DNA from: Poindextera sp036272595
GTDB taxonomy: Bacteria > Pseudomonadota > Alphaproteobacteria > Caulobacterales > Caulobacteraceae
Direction: 5' to 3'
NCBI GenBank assembly: GCA_036272595.1
Contig: DATAYM010000002.1
Span: 1 to 64,000, forward strand
Length of the DNA: 64,000 nt
The translations under genes were made by a program, and so were the position numbers. The notes beneath the pieces were generated by a model. It saw nothing but the letters and a program-made list of their open reading frames with translations, searched no databases and was not told where the DNA came from. Below are positions 26,431-36,037 of this stretch, piece by piece. Position 1 is the first letter of the stretch, and each line of letters opens with the position of its first letter.

Positions 26431-27224
26431 CCGCGCCGGCGCTTCGAGGCGCCGCGCCGCCGGACGCCGCGGCCGACTGGACCGTCGACCAGGCCTGGTC
26501 GCGCTACACCGCGGCCGAGCATCGGACCTGGGTCACCCTCTATGAACGCCAGGCCGAGGTGCTGGCCGGCCGCGCCTGCGACGAGTTCCTGCACGGGCTC
26601 AAGGCGCTCGACCTGCACGGCGCCGGCATCCCCGACTTCTCGCGCATCAATGAGCGGCTGAACCGGCTGACCGGCTGGAGCGTCGTCGCGGTGCACGGCC
26701 TGGTCCCGGACGAGGTCTTCTTCGACCACCTGGCCAATCGCCGCTTCCCCGCCGGCCGATTCATCCGCCGCCCGGACCAGCTCGACTACCTGCAGGAGCC
26801 GGACGTCTTCCACGACGTGTTCGGCCATGTGCCGATGCTGACCAACCCGACCTTCGCCGACTACATGCAGGCCTATGGCCGCGGCGGCGCGCGGGCGGCC
26901 GGCCTCGGCCAGCTGCCCAACCTGGCCCGGCTCTACTGGTACACCGTCGAGTTCGGCCTGATGGCGACGCCGGCCGGCCTGCGCATCTACGGCGCGGGAA
27001 TCGTCTCCTCCCACGCCGAGACCCTCTACAGCCTTGAGGATCCGCGGCCGCGCCGCATCCCCTTCGACCTGGAACGGGTCATGCGCACCCCCTACCGCAT
27101 CGACGACCTGCAGCCGCTCTACATGGTCATCCCGTCGCTGCAGACCCTGCTGGAGGTGACGCAACAGGACTTCGCGCCGGTCTATGCGCGGGTGAGGGGA
27201 CAGCCGGACCTGGCCCTGCCCTGA
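26427..27224 (+). CDS. phhA: Phenylalanine 4-monooxygenase
   Basis: A 265-residue pterin-dependent aromatic amino acid hydroxylase. The iron ligands are H129 and H134 in FHDVFGHVPM and E175 in YWYTVEFGL; EHRTWVTLYERQ near residue 31 is typical of the bacterial enzyme. It makes tyrosine from phenylalanine. The ATG overlaps the fumarylacetoacetase stop. No pterin carbinolamine dehydratase (phhB) or aromatic aminotransferase gene is in the cluster. Confidence 0.95.
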   Translation: MTAPALRGAAPPDAAADWTVDQAWSRYTAAEHRTWVTLYERQAEVLAGRACDEFLHGLKALDLHGAGIPDFSRINERLNRLTGWSVVAVHGLVPDEVFFDHLANRRFPAGRFIRRPDQLDYLQEPDVFHDVFGHVPMLTNPTFADYMQAYGRGGARAAGLGQLPNLARLYWYTVEFGLMATPAGLRIYGAGIVSSHAETLYSLEDPRPRRIPFDLERVMRTPYRIDDLQPLYMVIPSLQTLLEVTQQDFAPVYARVRGQPDLALP

Positions 27225-27307
27225 CGCGGTTCGCCGCCGGCGCCCGATAGGGGATTTGCCCATCGCGCGGTGTCTATGCCGCTGAGCTGTTCCCCTGGAG
27301 TCCCGCC

Positions 27308-28597
27308 GTGGCCATCACCGACGACATCATCCTCGCGACGCCGGTGGTGGAACCTGGATTGGTGGACATGTCGCCGGACCGGCTCGAGCGGCTCGCGGCA
27401 TTCTTTCAGAGCCGCTACGTTGAACCGGGCAAGCTCCCTTGCGTTCAAATGCTCGTCGCAAGGCGAGGCGAGCTGGTCTACCGGGCCGAACTTGGCCGAA
27501 TGAACCTTGAAGGGCCAAGCCCGCTTCGGCCAGACGCCATTTTCCGGCTGGCGTCGATGTCAAAGCCGATCACCAGCGTCGGCATGATGTTGCTTGTCGA
27601 GGAGGGCTTGGTCGCCCTCGACGACCGGGTCGACGCCATTCTTCCCGAATGGGCCGGCCAGGGCGTCTACGAAGCCGGCGACCTCGCGAGCGGTTTCCGC
27701 ACGCACCCGCCCAAGCGCCCGATGCAGATCATCGACCTGCTTCGCCATACCTCCGGCCTGACCTACGGTTTCCAGCAACGGAACAACGTCGATGCCGCCT
27801 ACCGTCTGGTGAACACCGACACCATCGACCGGGCGGGCGGCGTGCGGGCGTTGGCTGGGGACTTGGCGCGCATACCGCTGGAGTTCTCGCCGGGCGAGAT
27901 GTGGAACTATTCGATCTCGACCGATATTCTCGGCCACCTGATCGAGAGGCTCGCCGATCAGCCACTGGATGATTTCCTCGAGGCGAGGGTATTCCGCCCG
28001 CTGTCGATGAACGACACCGGATTCAGGGTTCCTCCCGCCAAGGCCGCCCGGCTGGTTTCATGCTATGGCCTGCAGCCAGACGGGACGATGGCTCCCTACG
28101 AGATTTCAGGACCCGACGCCTTCCTGCGCAAACGAGAGATGTTGGCGGGTGGCGGCGGCATGGTCTCCACCGGCGAGGACTATCTGCGCTTCTGCCAAAT
28201 GCTGGCCAATGGCGGCGTGCTCCAGGGCGTACAGGTGCTGAGCCCGGTCACCGTCGACCTTATGCGGCGCAACCATCTTCCCGGTGGGACGGACATCCCA
28301 AGCTGCATGGCCGGTTCGTACAGCGAAGCTGCGACTTACGAAGGCATGGGGTTCGGTCTGGGCTTTTCGGTGGTCATGACCGCGGAAAAGCCCCTTACCC
28401 TCGGCAGCCAAGGCACCTATGGCTGGGGCGGCGCCACCAGCACCTTTTTTTGGATCGACCCTTCCGAGCAACTGATCGGCATCTTCCTCAGCCAGTTGGT
28501 TCCGTCCAACGCCTACCCAATCCATCGGCAGATGCGCGCGCTCGTCTATTCGGCGCTCACCCGCTCGTACCGGGCGAACGCAGACAATCGAGGCTGA
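27308..28597 (+). CDS. Class C beta-lactamase-fold serine hydrolase (S12-like esterase)
   Basis: A 429-residue hydrolase with S83-x-x-K86 in LASMSKPITS, a Tyr of the YxN-type motif in MWNYSISTDILG and a GWGGA late motif replacing KTG. No signal peptide is visible, so it is probably a cytoplasmic esterase or peptidase, not a secreted beta-lactamase. CCTGGAGTCCC precedes the GTG start. Its base usage is a little less GC-skewed than the genes before it. It is convergent with the MFS gene, and a strong hairpin covers both stop codons. The substrate is unknown. Confidence 0.88.
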   Translation: MAITDDIILATPVVEPGLVDMSPDRLERLAAFFQSRYVEPGKLPCVQMLVARRGELVYRAELGRMNLEGPSPLRPDAIFRLASMSKPITSVGMMLLVEEGLVALDDRVDAILPEWAGQGVYEAGDLASGFRTHPPKRPMQIIDLLRHTSGLTYGFQQRNNVDAAYRLVNTDTIDRAGGVRALAGDLARIPLEFSPGEMWNYSISTDILGHLIERLADQPLDDFLEARVFRPLSMNDTGFRVPPAKAARLVSCYGLQPDGTMAPYEISGPDAFLRKREMLAGGGGMVSTGEDYLRFCQMLANGGVLQGVQVLSPVTVDLMRRNHLPGGTDIPSCMAGSYSEAATYEGMGFGLGFSVVMTAEKPLTLGSQGTYGWGGATSTFFWIDPSEQLIGIFLSQLVPSNAYPIHRQMRALVYSALTRSYRANADNRG

Positions 28598-28624
28598 GCC
28601 CTCCGCGGGACCGGCGGAGGGCTC
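28596..28624. terminator. Bidirectional hairpin between convergent genes
   Basis: An 11-bp perfect stem (28596-28606 with 28614-28624) and a 7-base loop overlap the stop codons of both the serine hydrolase and the MFS gene. There is no clear T-run on either side, so termination may be hairpin-only, or the structure may protect 3' ends. Confidence 0.6.
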
Positions 28625-30047
28625 AGGCTTCAGCGGAAGCCTGCTCGCGCGCTTCGAGCCGCGCCAAGCCGCGGACGATAACCCCGTGCCGCCGCGCGTC
28701 GATCGGAAAGATCAGGAACATCACGCCGGCGAAAACGTAAAAAACCACCGGCCCGAAACAATAGATGCGTTTTAGGCTTTCCAGGGCCGCCGCCGCATTG
28801 TGGCCGCTGGCTGAGAACCCGAGATAGCCGAGCAGGGGCAGGGTGATCCCGATGCCCAGGGCTGGCGCGACCTTTTGCGCGAACGACCACACGCCCCAAT
28901 AGATGCCGCCGCGCGCCTGCCGGTTCATCAGGGTGTCGTAGTCGATGACGTCGCCGATGATGCCGAGCGGAAGCGTCGACAGTCCGGAACTGGCGGCCCC
29001 GAGCAGTCCTAGCAGCACCACGTAATAGGCGCCGTCGCCGGGTCTGAGGAAGGGGGTAACGCCGCCATACAGCAACATGGACAGGAAGATGGACAGGGCG
29101 GTGGCCCGGTGTTTTCCGATTCGATGGCTGATCTTCAGCCAGAGCGGCACGGCGCCGATGGTGGTGACGGCAAGCAGGAGCAGCGAGACGCCCACCAAGG
29201 TCGGCGCTTTCAGGTACCAGTTGATATAGAAAACCATGGTCGCGCCGGCGACGCTGCTGCCAACGCTCATGACCACGAAGGTCAGGCAGAATAGCCGGAA
29301 GGGCTTGTTTCGGATCAGGCCGGCGATCGACGAGGGCCAATCGACGCGCGGCTGCAGGCGCGTTGGGGGCTCCGGAACGAAGCGGGTGGCGATGAGCACC
29401 GCCAGCGGCGTGATGACGATGATCACCCAGCCCATGATGCCCATGGTGAAGCGGTCGACGCCGTGGCCCTCGGCGCCGGTGATGGCCGGGATGGCCGCGG
29501 CGACCAGGCCGCCGATGACACCGGCCGCCTCGCGGACTCCGGCCAGCCGGGCGCGGCCGTGATAGGTGGGGACGATCTCCGTGCCCCAGGCGGAATAGGG
29601 CAGGCCGACGGTCGAGCCGCCGGCGTAGATCACGAAGGAGGCAAACAGCAGGTACCAGCCATTTGGCCGGAAGGGCGGCATGAACAGCAGCGCCGCCCCC
29701 GCCATCAGGATCGGCGTACCGAGCCACATCCATAGTTTGCGGCGGCCGAACCGTGAGCGGGTCGCATCCGACCACTTGCCGATCATCGGATCGAGCACGA
29801 CATCGGCCAAGCGCGAGGCGAGCAGGAAACCCCCGATGGCGCCAAGACCGATCCCCATGGTTCCCGCATAGTATGTGGGCAGCAGCAGCGAGACGGGAAG
29901 GAACAGGAAGGAGATCGACAGCGAGGGTAGGGCGTAAGTGATCAGCAACAGGAAGGGGAGCTCGGCGGTCTTGCCGTCGCCTGGCCGAGCCGCCGCACGA
30001 ACTGGTATCGCCGGCGCAAGAGTCTCCGAGCCGATATCCAGGTTCAT
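28623..30047 (-). CDS. MFS transporter, GPH (MelB-like) type
   Basis: A 474-residue permease with about 12 hydrophobic segments. The GPH hallmarks are ADVVLDPMIGKWSDATRSRFGRR-type loop 2-3 (split here for length), PYSAWGTEI and the later GDVIDYD. GPH permeases move sugars, glycosides or other polar organics with Na+ or H+. It is close to the permease at 59149 over much of its length. It lies downstream of the TonB-dependent receptor on the same strand (93-bp gap), forming an outer/inner-membrane import pair. Confidence 0.9.
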   Translation of the reverse strand: MNLDIGSETLAPAIPVRAAARPGDGKTAELPFLLLITYALPSLSISFLFLPVSLLLPTYYAGTMGIGLGAIGGFLLASRLADVVLDPMIGKWSDATRSRFGRRKLWMWLGTPILMAGAALLFMPPFRPNGWYLLFASFVIYAGGSTVGLPYSAWGTEIVPTYHGRARLAGVREAAGVIGGLVAAAIPAITGAEGHGVDRFTMGIMGWVIIVITPLAVLIATRFVPEPPTRLQPRVDWPSSIAGLIRNKPFRLFCLTFVVMSVGSSVAGATMVFYINWYLKAPTLVGVSLLLLAVTTIGAVPLWLKISHRIGKHRATALSIFLSMLLYGGVTPFLRPGDGAYYVVLLGLLGAASSGLSTLPLGIIGDVIDYDTLMNRQARGGIYWGVWSFAQKVAPALGIGITLPLLGYLGFSASGHNAAAALESLKRIYCFGPVVFYVFAGVMFLIFPIDARRHGVIVRGLARLEAREQASAEA

Positions 30048-30140
30048 CGTCTTGCTCGCCTGAGTGACATCGTCGACCGCTCCGGCCGCATCAGCTATGG
30101 CGTGACGCGAGTTCTAAGCGCCACGCCGGCCAGACCCAGC

Positions 30141-32417
30141 CTAGTGTTTCAGCACCAGTTCCACCCCGAAGAGGCGGGGAAAGTTGACCGCACGCGCTGT
30201 CAGCGGAAGCGAAACATAGCCGCCGCTCAGGACGAAGGCGTCGGTGAGGTTCTTGCCCCAGAGATAGACGCCCCATTGACCGTCGTCCGACTCAACCCCG
30301 AGCCGGGCGTTCAGATAGGTATAGGGCTTGGTCTCGAACCCGGGGCTGTTGTTGGGGTCCTCGAAGTAGGAGTCGGTGTGGAAGATTTCGACGCGGGCCA
30401 TGCCGGAGATCCCAGGCCGAAACTCGAGTTCATGCTCGTACTGGGCGGCGAAAGTGCCGTCCCAGTCGGGTGCGTTGGCGATCTTGTGACCGGTGAAATT
30501 CAGCCCCGCGCCCGCGTCCGGGAAACTGAGATAGTTCCCCCTGAGCAGGCCGATGTTCGCGGTCAGGTCCAGACCCGGAAGGGGCCTGGCGTCGGCCTCG
30601 ATCTCCGCGCCGTAGATGCGCGCCTTGGCCGCGTTTTCGACGGTGAACCCGAGCACCGCGATGTTCTCGACGATCTCCTGCTTGTTCGTATAGTTGTCGT
30701 AGAAGGCGGCGATGTCCACCGACAGGCGATGGTCGAACCACGTCGACTTGAACCCGGCCTCGTAGTTGTCGAGGAATTCCGGCTTGAAACCGAGCGAGAG
30801 CTTCGGGTTGAACGGCGGGGTGATGACATAGGCGTTGAAGCCTCCCGCCTTATAGCCCCGGCTGTACTTGATGTAGGCAACCGCATCGGGCGTGAATTTG
30901 AATGAGAGACTGGCGTCGTAAGTGGGTACGCCTTCCGAGATCGTATCCGTCCTCGGTGGAATATGGGCCAGCAGGAAGGAGCCGATACTCAGCGCATTAT
31001 GCGTGGTCTGCAGCTGCGAGAAGTGCAGCGTCTTGTCGTCCTGGGTATAACGAGCCCCTGCTGTCAGCACCAAGCGCGGCGTAAAGCTGTAGGTGACCGA
31101 CGCGAACCCGGCATAGCTGTTCTCGATGACATTGGCCTTGGCGAGTGTCGCATCGTCGTAGCCGTGCGGAAGCGGCGGCAATCCCAGTAGCAGCGAGGGA
31201 AACTGGTCCAGGAAGTGCGTGGTGAAGGTGTCGTGGAGATCCTCGTGGTAGTAATATCCCCCGACGATCCATTGGAACGGTCCCGGATCGCTCGACGTCA
31301 GCCGCACTTCCTGGTTGAACTGGTTGGCGTCGTCCGTGTTGTTCTGTGCGTCCTCGCTGAGGGACGATCCGTCCGAATCGTAGGCGTATCTGCTGGTGTA
31401 GCCGCGGTATGCGGTGATCGAGGTCAGCTTGGCGTCCGGAAAATCATAGGTGATCCGCGCCGAGGCGCCGCCAACGGTCCGCCGCCCGAGTTCGGGGGAG
31501 TTCACCGCCTCGGTCCGGGTCCTCGGATTGAAGGGCGCGTAGGTGCTGTAGGGCGGTCCAAGCAGTTTGAAGGCGCTGTAGTCGGTGGTCAGCTCGCTTT
31601 CGCTGTCGCTTTCTTGCAGGTAGTCGGCGCTGAAGTCGAAGCTCAACCGCGGCGTTGCGTCGTAGATGGCCCGGGCGCGGACGCCCGCGGCGTTGTCATA
31701 GTTCAGATGCTGGCCGTTAAAGGCGTTCAGAATGTCGCCGTCGCGATGCTTGTAGAGGCCGTTAAGCGAAATCCTGAGATTGTCGCCTCCCACCGGGCCG
31801 CTGACCGTGCCGCATAGCTGGCCGAAGTTGAGGTTGCCGTACTGTCCGTCGAGCGTGGCGTGAAACTGGTGGCTCGGCGCCTCGGTCGCGATGTTGACCG
31901 CCCCGGCGATGGTGTTTTTTCCATAGAGGGTGCTTTGCGGTCCGCGAAGCACCTCGATCTGCTGGATTCCGCACAGCGGTACGTTCTCGGCGCGCTCGCG
32001 GCCCTGGTACACCTCGTCCACATAGAGCGTCGCCGCCGGCGCGAAGCCGGGATTGCCGCCGCTGGCCGATCCGACCCCGCGAATCGTTATGTTCGGGAAC
32101 AGCGAGCTGCCGCTCATCAGGACGTTGGGAACCTGCTGGGCGATATCGGACACCGCGATCAGGTGGCGGTCCTGAATTTCCTTTACGGTGATGGCCGAGA
32201 CGGACGCCGGCACGTCGATCAGGCGTTGGGCGCGTTTCTCCGCCGTGACGATCACCTGGCCGTCCTCCGCGTCCCGCGCCGCCTGCTGGGCGCCGGCCGG
32301 ACTGGCCTGGCCCGCGCCGACCTGGGCGTGGCTGATCGCGGGCGAGAGCAAGGGGAGCATCGAAACCAGTGAAAACAGCAGATGCTTTGCGCCAAAGGCA
32401 GTTCGACCGATTCTCAT
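30141..32417 (-). CDS. TonB-dependent receptor
   Basis: A 758-residue receptor. It has a signal peptide (about 33 residues, to SHAQ), a TonB-box-like GQVIVTAEKRAQ, and a plug with DVPASVSAIT, NITIRGVGS, YVDEVYQGR and IEVLRGPQSTLYGKNTIAG. This is the sugar/organic-substrate type common in Caulobacter and sphingomonads. The ATG at 32417 is preferred over one at 32474 because it begins the signal peptide and has GGGGGAAC upstream. The barrel ends FGVELVLKH, with a terminal His in place of the usual Phe. A GntR gene is divergent across a region with a paired 14-bp repeat. Confidence 0.92.
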   Translation of the reverse strand: MRIGRTAFGAKHLLFSLVSMLPLLSPAISHAQVGAGQASPAGAQQAARDAEDGQVIVTAEKRAQRLIDVPASVSAITVKEIQDRHLIAVSDIAQQVPNVLMSGSSLFPNITIRGVGSASGGNPGFAPAATLYVDEVYQGRERAENVPLCGIQQIEVLRGPQSTLYGKNTIAGAVNIATEAPSHQFHATLDGQYGNLNFGQLCGTVSGPVGGDNLRISLNGLYKHRDGDILNAFNGQHLNYDNAAGVRARAIYDATPRLSFDFSADYLQESDSESELTTDYSAFKLLGPPYSTYAPFNPRTRTEAVNSPELGRRTVGGASARITYDFPDAKLTSITAYRGYTSRYAYDSDGSSLSEDAQNNTDDANQFNQEVRLTSSDPGPFQWIVGGYYYHEDLHDTFTTHFLDQFPSLLLGLPPLPHGYDDATLAKANVIENSYAGFASVTYSFTPRLVLTAGARYTQDDKTLHFSQLQTTHNALSIGSFLLAHIPPRTDTISEGVPTYDASLSFKFTPDAVAYIKYSRGYKAGGFNAYVITPPFNPKLSLGFKPEFLDNYEAGFKSTWFDHRLSVDIAAFYDNYTNKQEIVENIAVLGFTVENAAKARIYGAEIEADARPLPGLDLTANIGLLRGNYLSFPDAGAGLNFTGHKIANAPDWDGTFAAQYEHELEFRPGISGMARVEIFHTDSYFEDPNNSPGFETKPYTYLNARLGVESDDGQWGVYLWGKNLTDAFVLSGGYVSLPLTARAVNFPRLFGVELVLKH

Positions 32418-32475
32418 TTCCAAGTTCCCCCTGTTCCAGCGACCGCTCCGCTGCAGGGGCCGAATGCCCTGCATT

Positions 32476-32511
32476 TTGACTTTTGATCAAAGCGTCGTTG
32501 ACTTTTGATCA
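32476..32511. promoter_or_regulatory. Pair of perfect 14-bp direct repeats, candidate GntR operator
   Basis: TTGACTTTTGATCA occurs at 32476-32489 and again at 32498-32511, 22 bp apart start to start, that is about two helical turns on one DNA face. The first copy extends into the palindrome TTTGATCAAA (32482-32491). The pair lies midway between the divergent receptor (start 32417) and gntR (start 32561) genes. It is well placed for a GntR protein controlling both; each copy also starts with a TTGACT -35-like sequence. Confidence 0.65.
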
Positions 32512-32560
32512 CGAACTTCCGACATCTGCAAGTGGGCTTCGAGGAGCCCGGGAGGACGAG

Positions 32561-33286
32561 ATGCCAGCGCCAATTGAACTCCGCGCCCGCGAACCGCGGG
32601 GGGACGCCAAGCCTGATGGCGCCCAGTCGCCTCTTTTGCCGGTGGCGCGGCTGACGCTCCTAGACCAGGTGCACGCCCAGCTTCGGCAGGCGATCATGTC
32701 CGGCCGGTTCAGACCCGGACAGGCCTTGACCTTGCGTTCGGTCGCCGAGGCGCTTGGCGTGAGCCACATGCCTGTGCGCGGCGCCCTGCACCGTCTGGAG
32801 GCGGAAGGGGCGCTCGGGGCGCCGACCGGCCGGGGCACGTTGCTGGTTCCCGAACTTCGCGTGTCTGACCTGGAGGAGATCCGCGACATTCGCGTCGAAC
32901 TCGAAGGCCTCGCCGCGGCAAGGGCGGCGGCGATCATCACGCCGGAGGAACTCGCCGCAGTCGCCGCGCAGGTGCAGCTGATGCAGAAGGCCGCCGTCGC
33001 CGGCGACCTGGAAGCCTACATCCTTGAGAACTGGGCCTTCCATACGGCCGTCTATCGGGCCAGTCACCTGAGCAAGCTGCTCGGCTTGATCGAGGGGCTG
33101 TGGCTGCGCATCGGTCCCTATGTCGGGCTGATGATGCCTGATCGTGAGGCGATGATCGCCTCGATGCCCAACCACCATGACGTGTACGCCGCACTGGAGC
33201 GAGGCGATGCTCCGGCGGCGCGCCAGAGCATAGCGGCAGACATCGTCGAATCGGCCGAGTCCCTGGCCAGGGTGCTTGGCGCTTAG
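32561..33286 (+). CDS. GntR-family transcriptional regulator (FCD type)
   Basis: A 241-residue regulator. Its winged HTH (LLDQVHAQLRQAIMSGRF, then LTLRSVAEALGVSHMPVRGALHRLEAEG) is followed by an FCD domain with EIRDIRVELEGLAAARAA and NWAFHTAVYRAS. The ATG at 32561 is chosen because GGAGG is 5-9 bp upstream; an in-frame ATG at 32483 would place the operator-like repeats inside the gene. It is unrelated in detail to the GntR at 1894. It probably governs the divergent receptor/permease pair and the downstream kinase-ligase-carboxylase run. Confidence 0.88.
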   Translation: MPAPIELRAREPRGDAKPDGAQSPLLPVARLTLLDQVHAQLRQAIMSGRFRPGQALTLRSVAEALGVSHMPVRGALHRLEAEGALGAPTGRGTLLVPELRVSDLEEIRDIRVELEGLAAARAAAIITPEELAAVAAQVQLMQKAAVAGDLEAYILENWAFHTAVYRASHLSKLLGLIEGLWLRIGPYVGLMMPDREAMIASMPNHHDVYAALERGDAPAARQSIAADIVESAESLARVLGA

Positions 33287-33363
33287 CGGAACGGACCACC
33301 GATCGTGAGTGACCTTTGCTGCGCGCCGCGCGAGACCCCCTTGCAAGAACTGGGAAATGCCGA

Positions 33364-34419
33364 ATGGCGCAATCCGACCCGCCTGCGGTCAGCTCCTCGC
33401 TGATGACGGAGCCGCCGGCGATCCTGGAGGCCAAGGCCGCCGCCTTGGCGCATGCGCACTTCGGCGTCCTCGGCCGCGCGAGGCTGCTGGGCGGCGAGCG
33501 TGACGAGAATTTCCTGATCGCGGCCGAGTCCGGCGACTTCGTGCTGAAGGTGGCCAATGCGGCCGAAGACCGCGACGTCATCGATTTCCAGGCCGGCGCG
33601 CTCGTTCATCTGGAGTTGACGGATCCGACAATTCCAGTTCCGCGGGTCGTGCGGACGGCGGATGGCGACGTAAGCGCCGCCATCACGGACGATGTCGGCG
33701 CCGCGCGGATCCTTCGGCTGGTGAGCTATATCCCCGGCAGCCTGGCGATGGACGCGGCGCCCTCGGCGGCGCTGCGCACGCAGATCGGGCTTATGCTGGG
33801 ACGCCTCGATCGGGGTTTGGCCGGATACCGTCATTCGGCTTCAAGGCACGAACTCTCATGGGATCTCAGCCGGGCCGGTGGTTTGCGCCCTCTGCTCGGG
33901 GACGTCGCTGACGAGGCGACCCGGGCGCGGGTGGAGCGAGCACTCGACCAGTTCGAACGATCGGCTCCCGCCTTGCCCGGGTTGCGCGCACAGGTGATCC
34001 ACAACGATTTCAGCCTGTTCAACATCCTTGTCGGCCACGCGGATCCGGCCAAGGTTGTCGGCGTGATCGACTTCGGCGACATGATCGAGGCGCCCCTGAT
34101 CAACGAGGTGGCCATCGCCATGTCGTATCACGCCGGCGCGCACCCGGACCCGCTGGTCCCGCTTGAGGAGATACTGCGCGCCTACGGTTCGATCGTGCCC
34201 TTGTCGCCCGAAGAGACCGACCTGTTGCCCGACCTGGTGGCCATGCGGCTGGCGCAGACCGTGCTCATCACCGAATGGAGGGCGCGGCGCTATCCGGAGA
34301 ACCGAGCCTACATCCTGAAGAACCATCCGGCCGCGACCCTTGGCCTGGCCCGCCTGGCCGAGGCGCCGCGCGCGCTGGCGCAACAGCGCTTTCGGCGCGC
34401 GGTCGCACCGGTTGCATGA
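33364..34419 (+). CDS. Small-molecule kinase, APH/choline-kinase family
   Basis: A 351-residue phosphotransferase. The catalytic loop is H213-N214-D215 in VIHNDFSLFNILV and the metal site is D236-F-G-D239 in VIDFGDMIEAP. An ATP-site lysine lies in FVLKVANAAE. This fold includes hydroxylysine kinase, choline and ethanolamine kinases and homoserine kinase II. A class III PLP enzyme resembling phospho-lyases ends the same gene run, so a kinase that primes an amino alcohol or hydroxylysine-like compound is the best guess. The start at 33364 (MAQSDPP) has GGGAA upstream; ATG 33403 is an alternative. Confidence 0.82.
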   Translation: MAQSDPPAVSSSLMTEPPAILEAKAAALAHAHFGVLGRARLLGGERDENFLIAAESGDFVLKVANAAEDRDVIDFQAGALVHLELTDPTIPVPRVVRTADGDVSAAITDDVGAARILRLVSYIPGSLAMDAAPSAALRTQIGLMLGRLDRGLAGYRHSASRHELSWDLSRAGGLRPLLGDVADEATRARVERALDQFERSAPALPGLRAQVIHNDFSLFNILVGHADPAKVVGVIDFGDMIEAPLINEVAIAMSYHAGAHPDPLVPLEEILRAYGSIVPLSPEETDLLPDLVAMRLAQTVLITEWRARRYPENRAYILKNHPAATLGLARLAEAPRALAQQRFRRAVAPVA

Positions 34420-34426
34420 GAACGCC

Positions 34427-36037
34427 ATGACCAAAGCGATCGAGACCACGCTGCCGACCCTGTTGCGCCAGCGCGCCGTCGAAACCCCCGATCGTCTCTA
34501 CGCGGTCGACATCGACGATCGCAGGCTTTCCTACGCGGAGACCGCGGCGCTGATGGATCGTTGGGGCGCCGCCTTCGGGCGCGTCGGGGTCGGCCGAGGC
34601 GACATCGTCGCCACCATGCAACTGAACACCATCGAGGCGATGGCTGGATGGCTCGGCCTGGTCTCGATCGGCGCGGTCGAGGCGCCGCTGAACACCGATT
34701 ACCGCGGCGCGCTGCTGTCGCACGCGCTCAACACGACCGAAGCCACGACCATGGTGCTCGACGCCCAGTACCTCGATCGCGTCATCGAGGTGGCGGCCGA
34801 ACTGCCTCACCTCAAGCGCCTCATCCTGCTGAACCTCGAACAGCCGGCCGCGAACCTGCCGTTCGAGTGTGTCCCGGCGGCGGCGTTTCTCGGCTCCGAC
34901 GCGCCCGAGCCCGGCCGTTTCGAAGCGTCGCCCTGGGATATCGCCGCCATCCTGTTCACCTCAGGCACGACGGGTCCTTCAAAGGCCGTGCAACTGCCCT
35001 GGAGGCAGATCTACGCCACCACGGTCGCAACCCTGCCGATTGATGATCTCGGCCCCGAGGATGTGATCTTCAACGCCGGGCCGACCTATCACGTCGGGGC
35101 CAAGGTCTTTCCCTTCCTCGCCGCCCTGATCGGCGGCCGTCACGTCATCCGTCCGTTCATCAGCGAATCGCGCATGCCCGACGAGTATCGCAAGTTCGGC
35201 GTGACCACCTGTTTCTACCCGCCGCTGTCCTGGCTGGACGAGCCGCCGCGCCCCGACGACGCCGATTGCGCCCTGCGCAACCTGCTGCTGCCGCTGGCCG
35301 TGCCGCGGATGGCCGAGTTCAAGGCGAGGTTTGGCTGCCGCACCTACAGTCTCTACAACATGACCGAACTGAGCTGTCCGATCGCCGACCCGGACTGGGA
35401 CGTCGGCCGGGTCAATGCCGAGGGCCTGTTCAGCTGCGGCGTCGTGCGGCCCGGCTTTCCGGGCTACGAGGCCCGCCTCGTCGATGAATGGGACCAGCCG
35501 GTCCCCCCGGGCGTGGTCGGCGAACTGGTGGTGCGCACGTCAGAGCCGTGGGCGATCAATGCGGGCTACCTGAACAATCCGAAGGAAACCGCCGCCGCCT
35601 GGCGAAATGGCTGGTTTCATACCGGCGACGCCTTCAGCCGCGACGAAGAGGGTTATTTCTATTTCCGCGACCGGATCAAGGATTGCATCCGTCGGCGCGC
35701 CGAGAACATCTCGAGCTTCGAGGTGGAGGCCGGCGTCAGGCGCCATCCCGAGGTCGCCGATTGCGCGGCGGTGGCTCAGAAACAGACGAACCAGGCCGCC
35801 GCCGACGAGGAGATCAGGTTGATTGTTGTGCGCGCGCCGGGCTCCGCGTTGGACGCCGAGTCGCTGGTCCGCTGGCTCATACCGCGCACGCCGCGCTTCA
35901 TGATCCCGCGCTACGTCGAATTCATCGACGCGCTGCCTCGCACGCCGACCCTGAAGGTTCAGAAAGCCCAGCTTCGCAACCGGCCGCTGCAGGGCGTCTG
36001 GGACCGCGAACAAGCCGGAATCGAGCTTCCGCGCTGA
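34427..36037 (+). CDS. Acyl-CoA ligase (ANL family)
   Basis: A 536-residue adenylate-forming enzyme. The P-loop-like A3 motif is FTSGTTGPSKAVQL, YNMTELSCP lies in the A5 region, and WFHTGDAFSRDEEGYFYFRDRIKDCI covers A7-A8. The C-terminal catalytic Lys motif region is PTLKVQKAQLR. It resembles the CaiC/crotonobetaine CoA-ligase branch. It would activate the pathway's carboxylic acid for the biotin carboxylase that follows with a 1-bp overlap (TGATG). The acid is not known. Confidence 0.9.
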   Translation: MTKAIETTLPTLLRQRAVETPDRLYAVDIDDRRLSYAETAALMDRWGAAFGRVGVGRGDIVATMQLNTIEAMAGWLGLVSIGAVEAPLNTDYRGALLSHALNTTEATTMVLDAQYLDRVIEVAAELPHLKRLILLNLEQPAANLPFECVPAAAFLGSDAPEPGRFEASPWDIAAILFTSGTTGPSKAVQLPWRQIYATTVATLPIDDLGPEDVIFNAGPTYHVGAKVFPFLAALIGGRHVIRPFISESRMPDEYRKFGVTTCFYPPLSWLDEPPRPDDADCALRNLLLPLAVPRMAEFKARFGCRTYSLYNMTELSCPIADPDWDVGRVNAEGLFSCGVVRPGFPGYEARLVDEWDQPVPPGVVGELVVRTSEPWAINAGYLNNPKETAAAWRNGWFHTGDAFSRDEEGYFYFRDRIKDCIRRRAENISSFEVEAGVRRHPEVADCAAVAQKQTNQAAADEEIRLIVVRAPGSALDAESLVRWLIPRTPRFMIPRYVEFIDALPRTPTLKVQKAQLRNRPLQGVWDREQAGIELPR

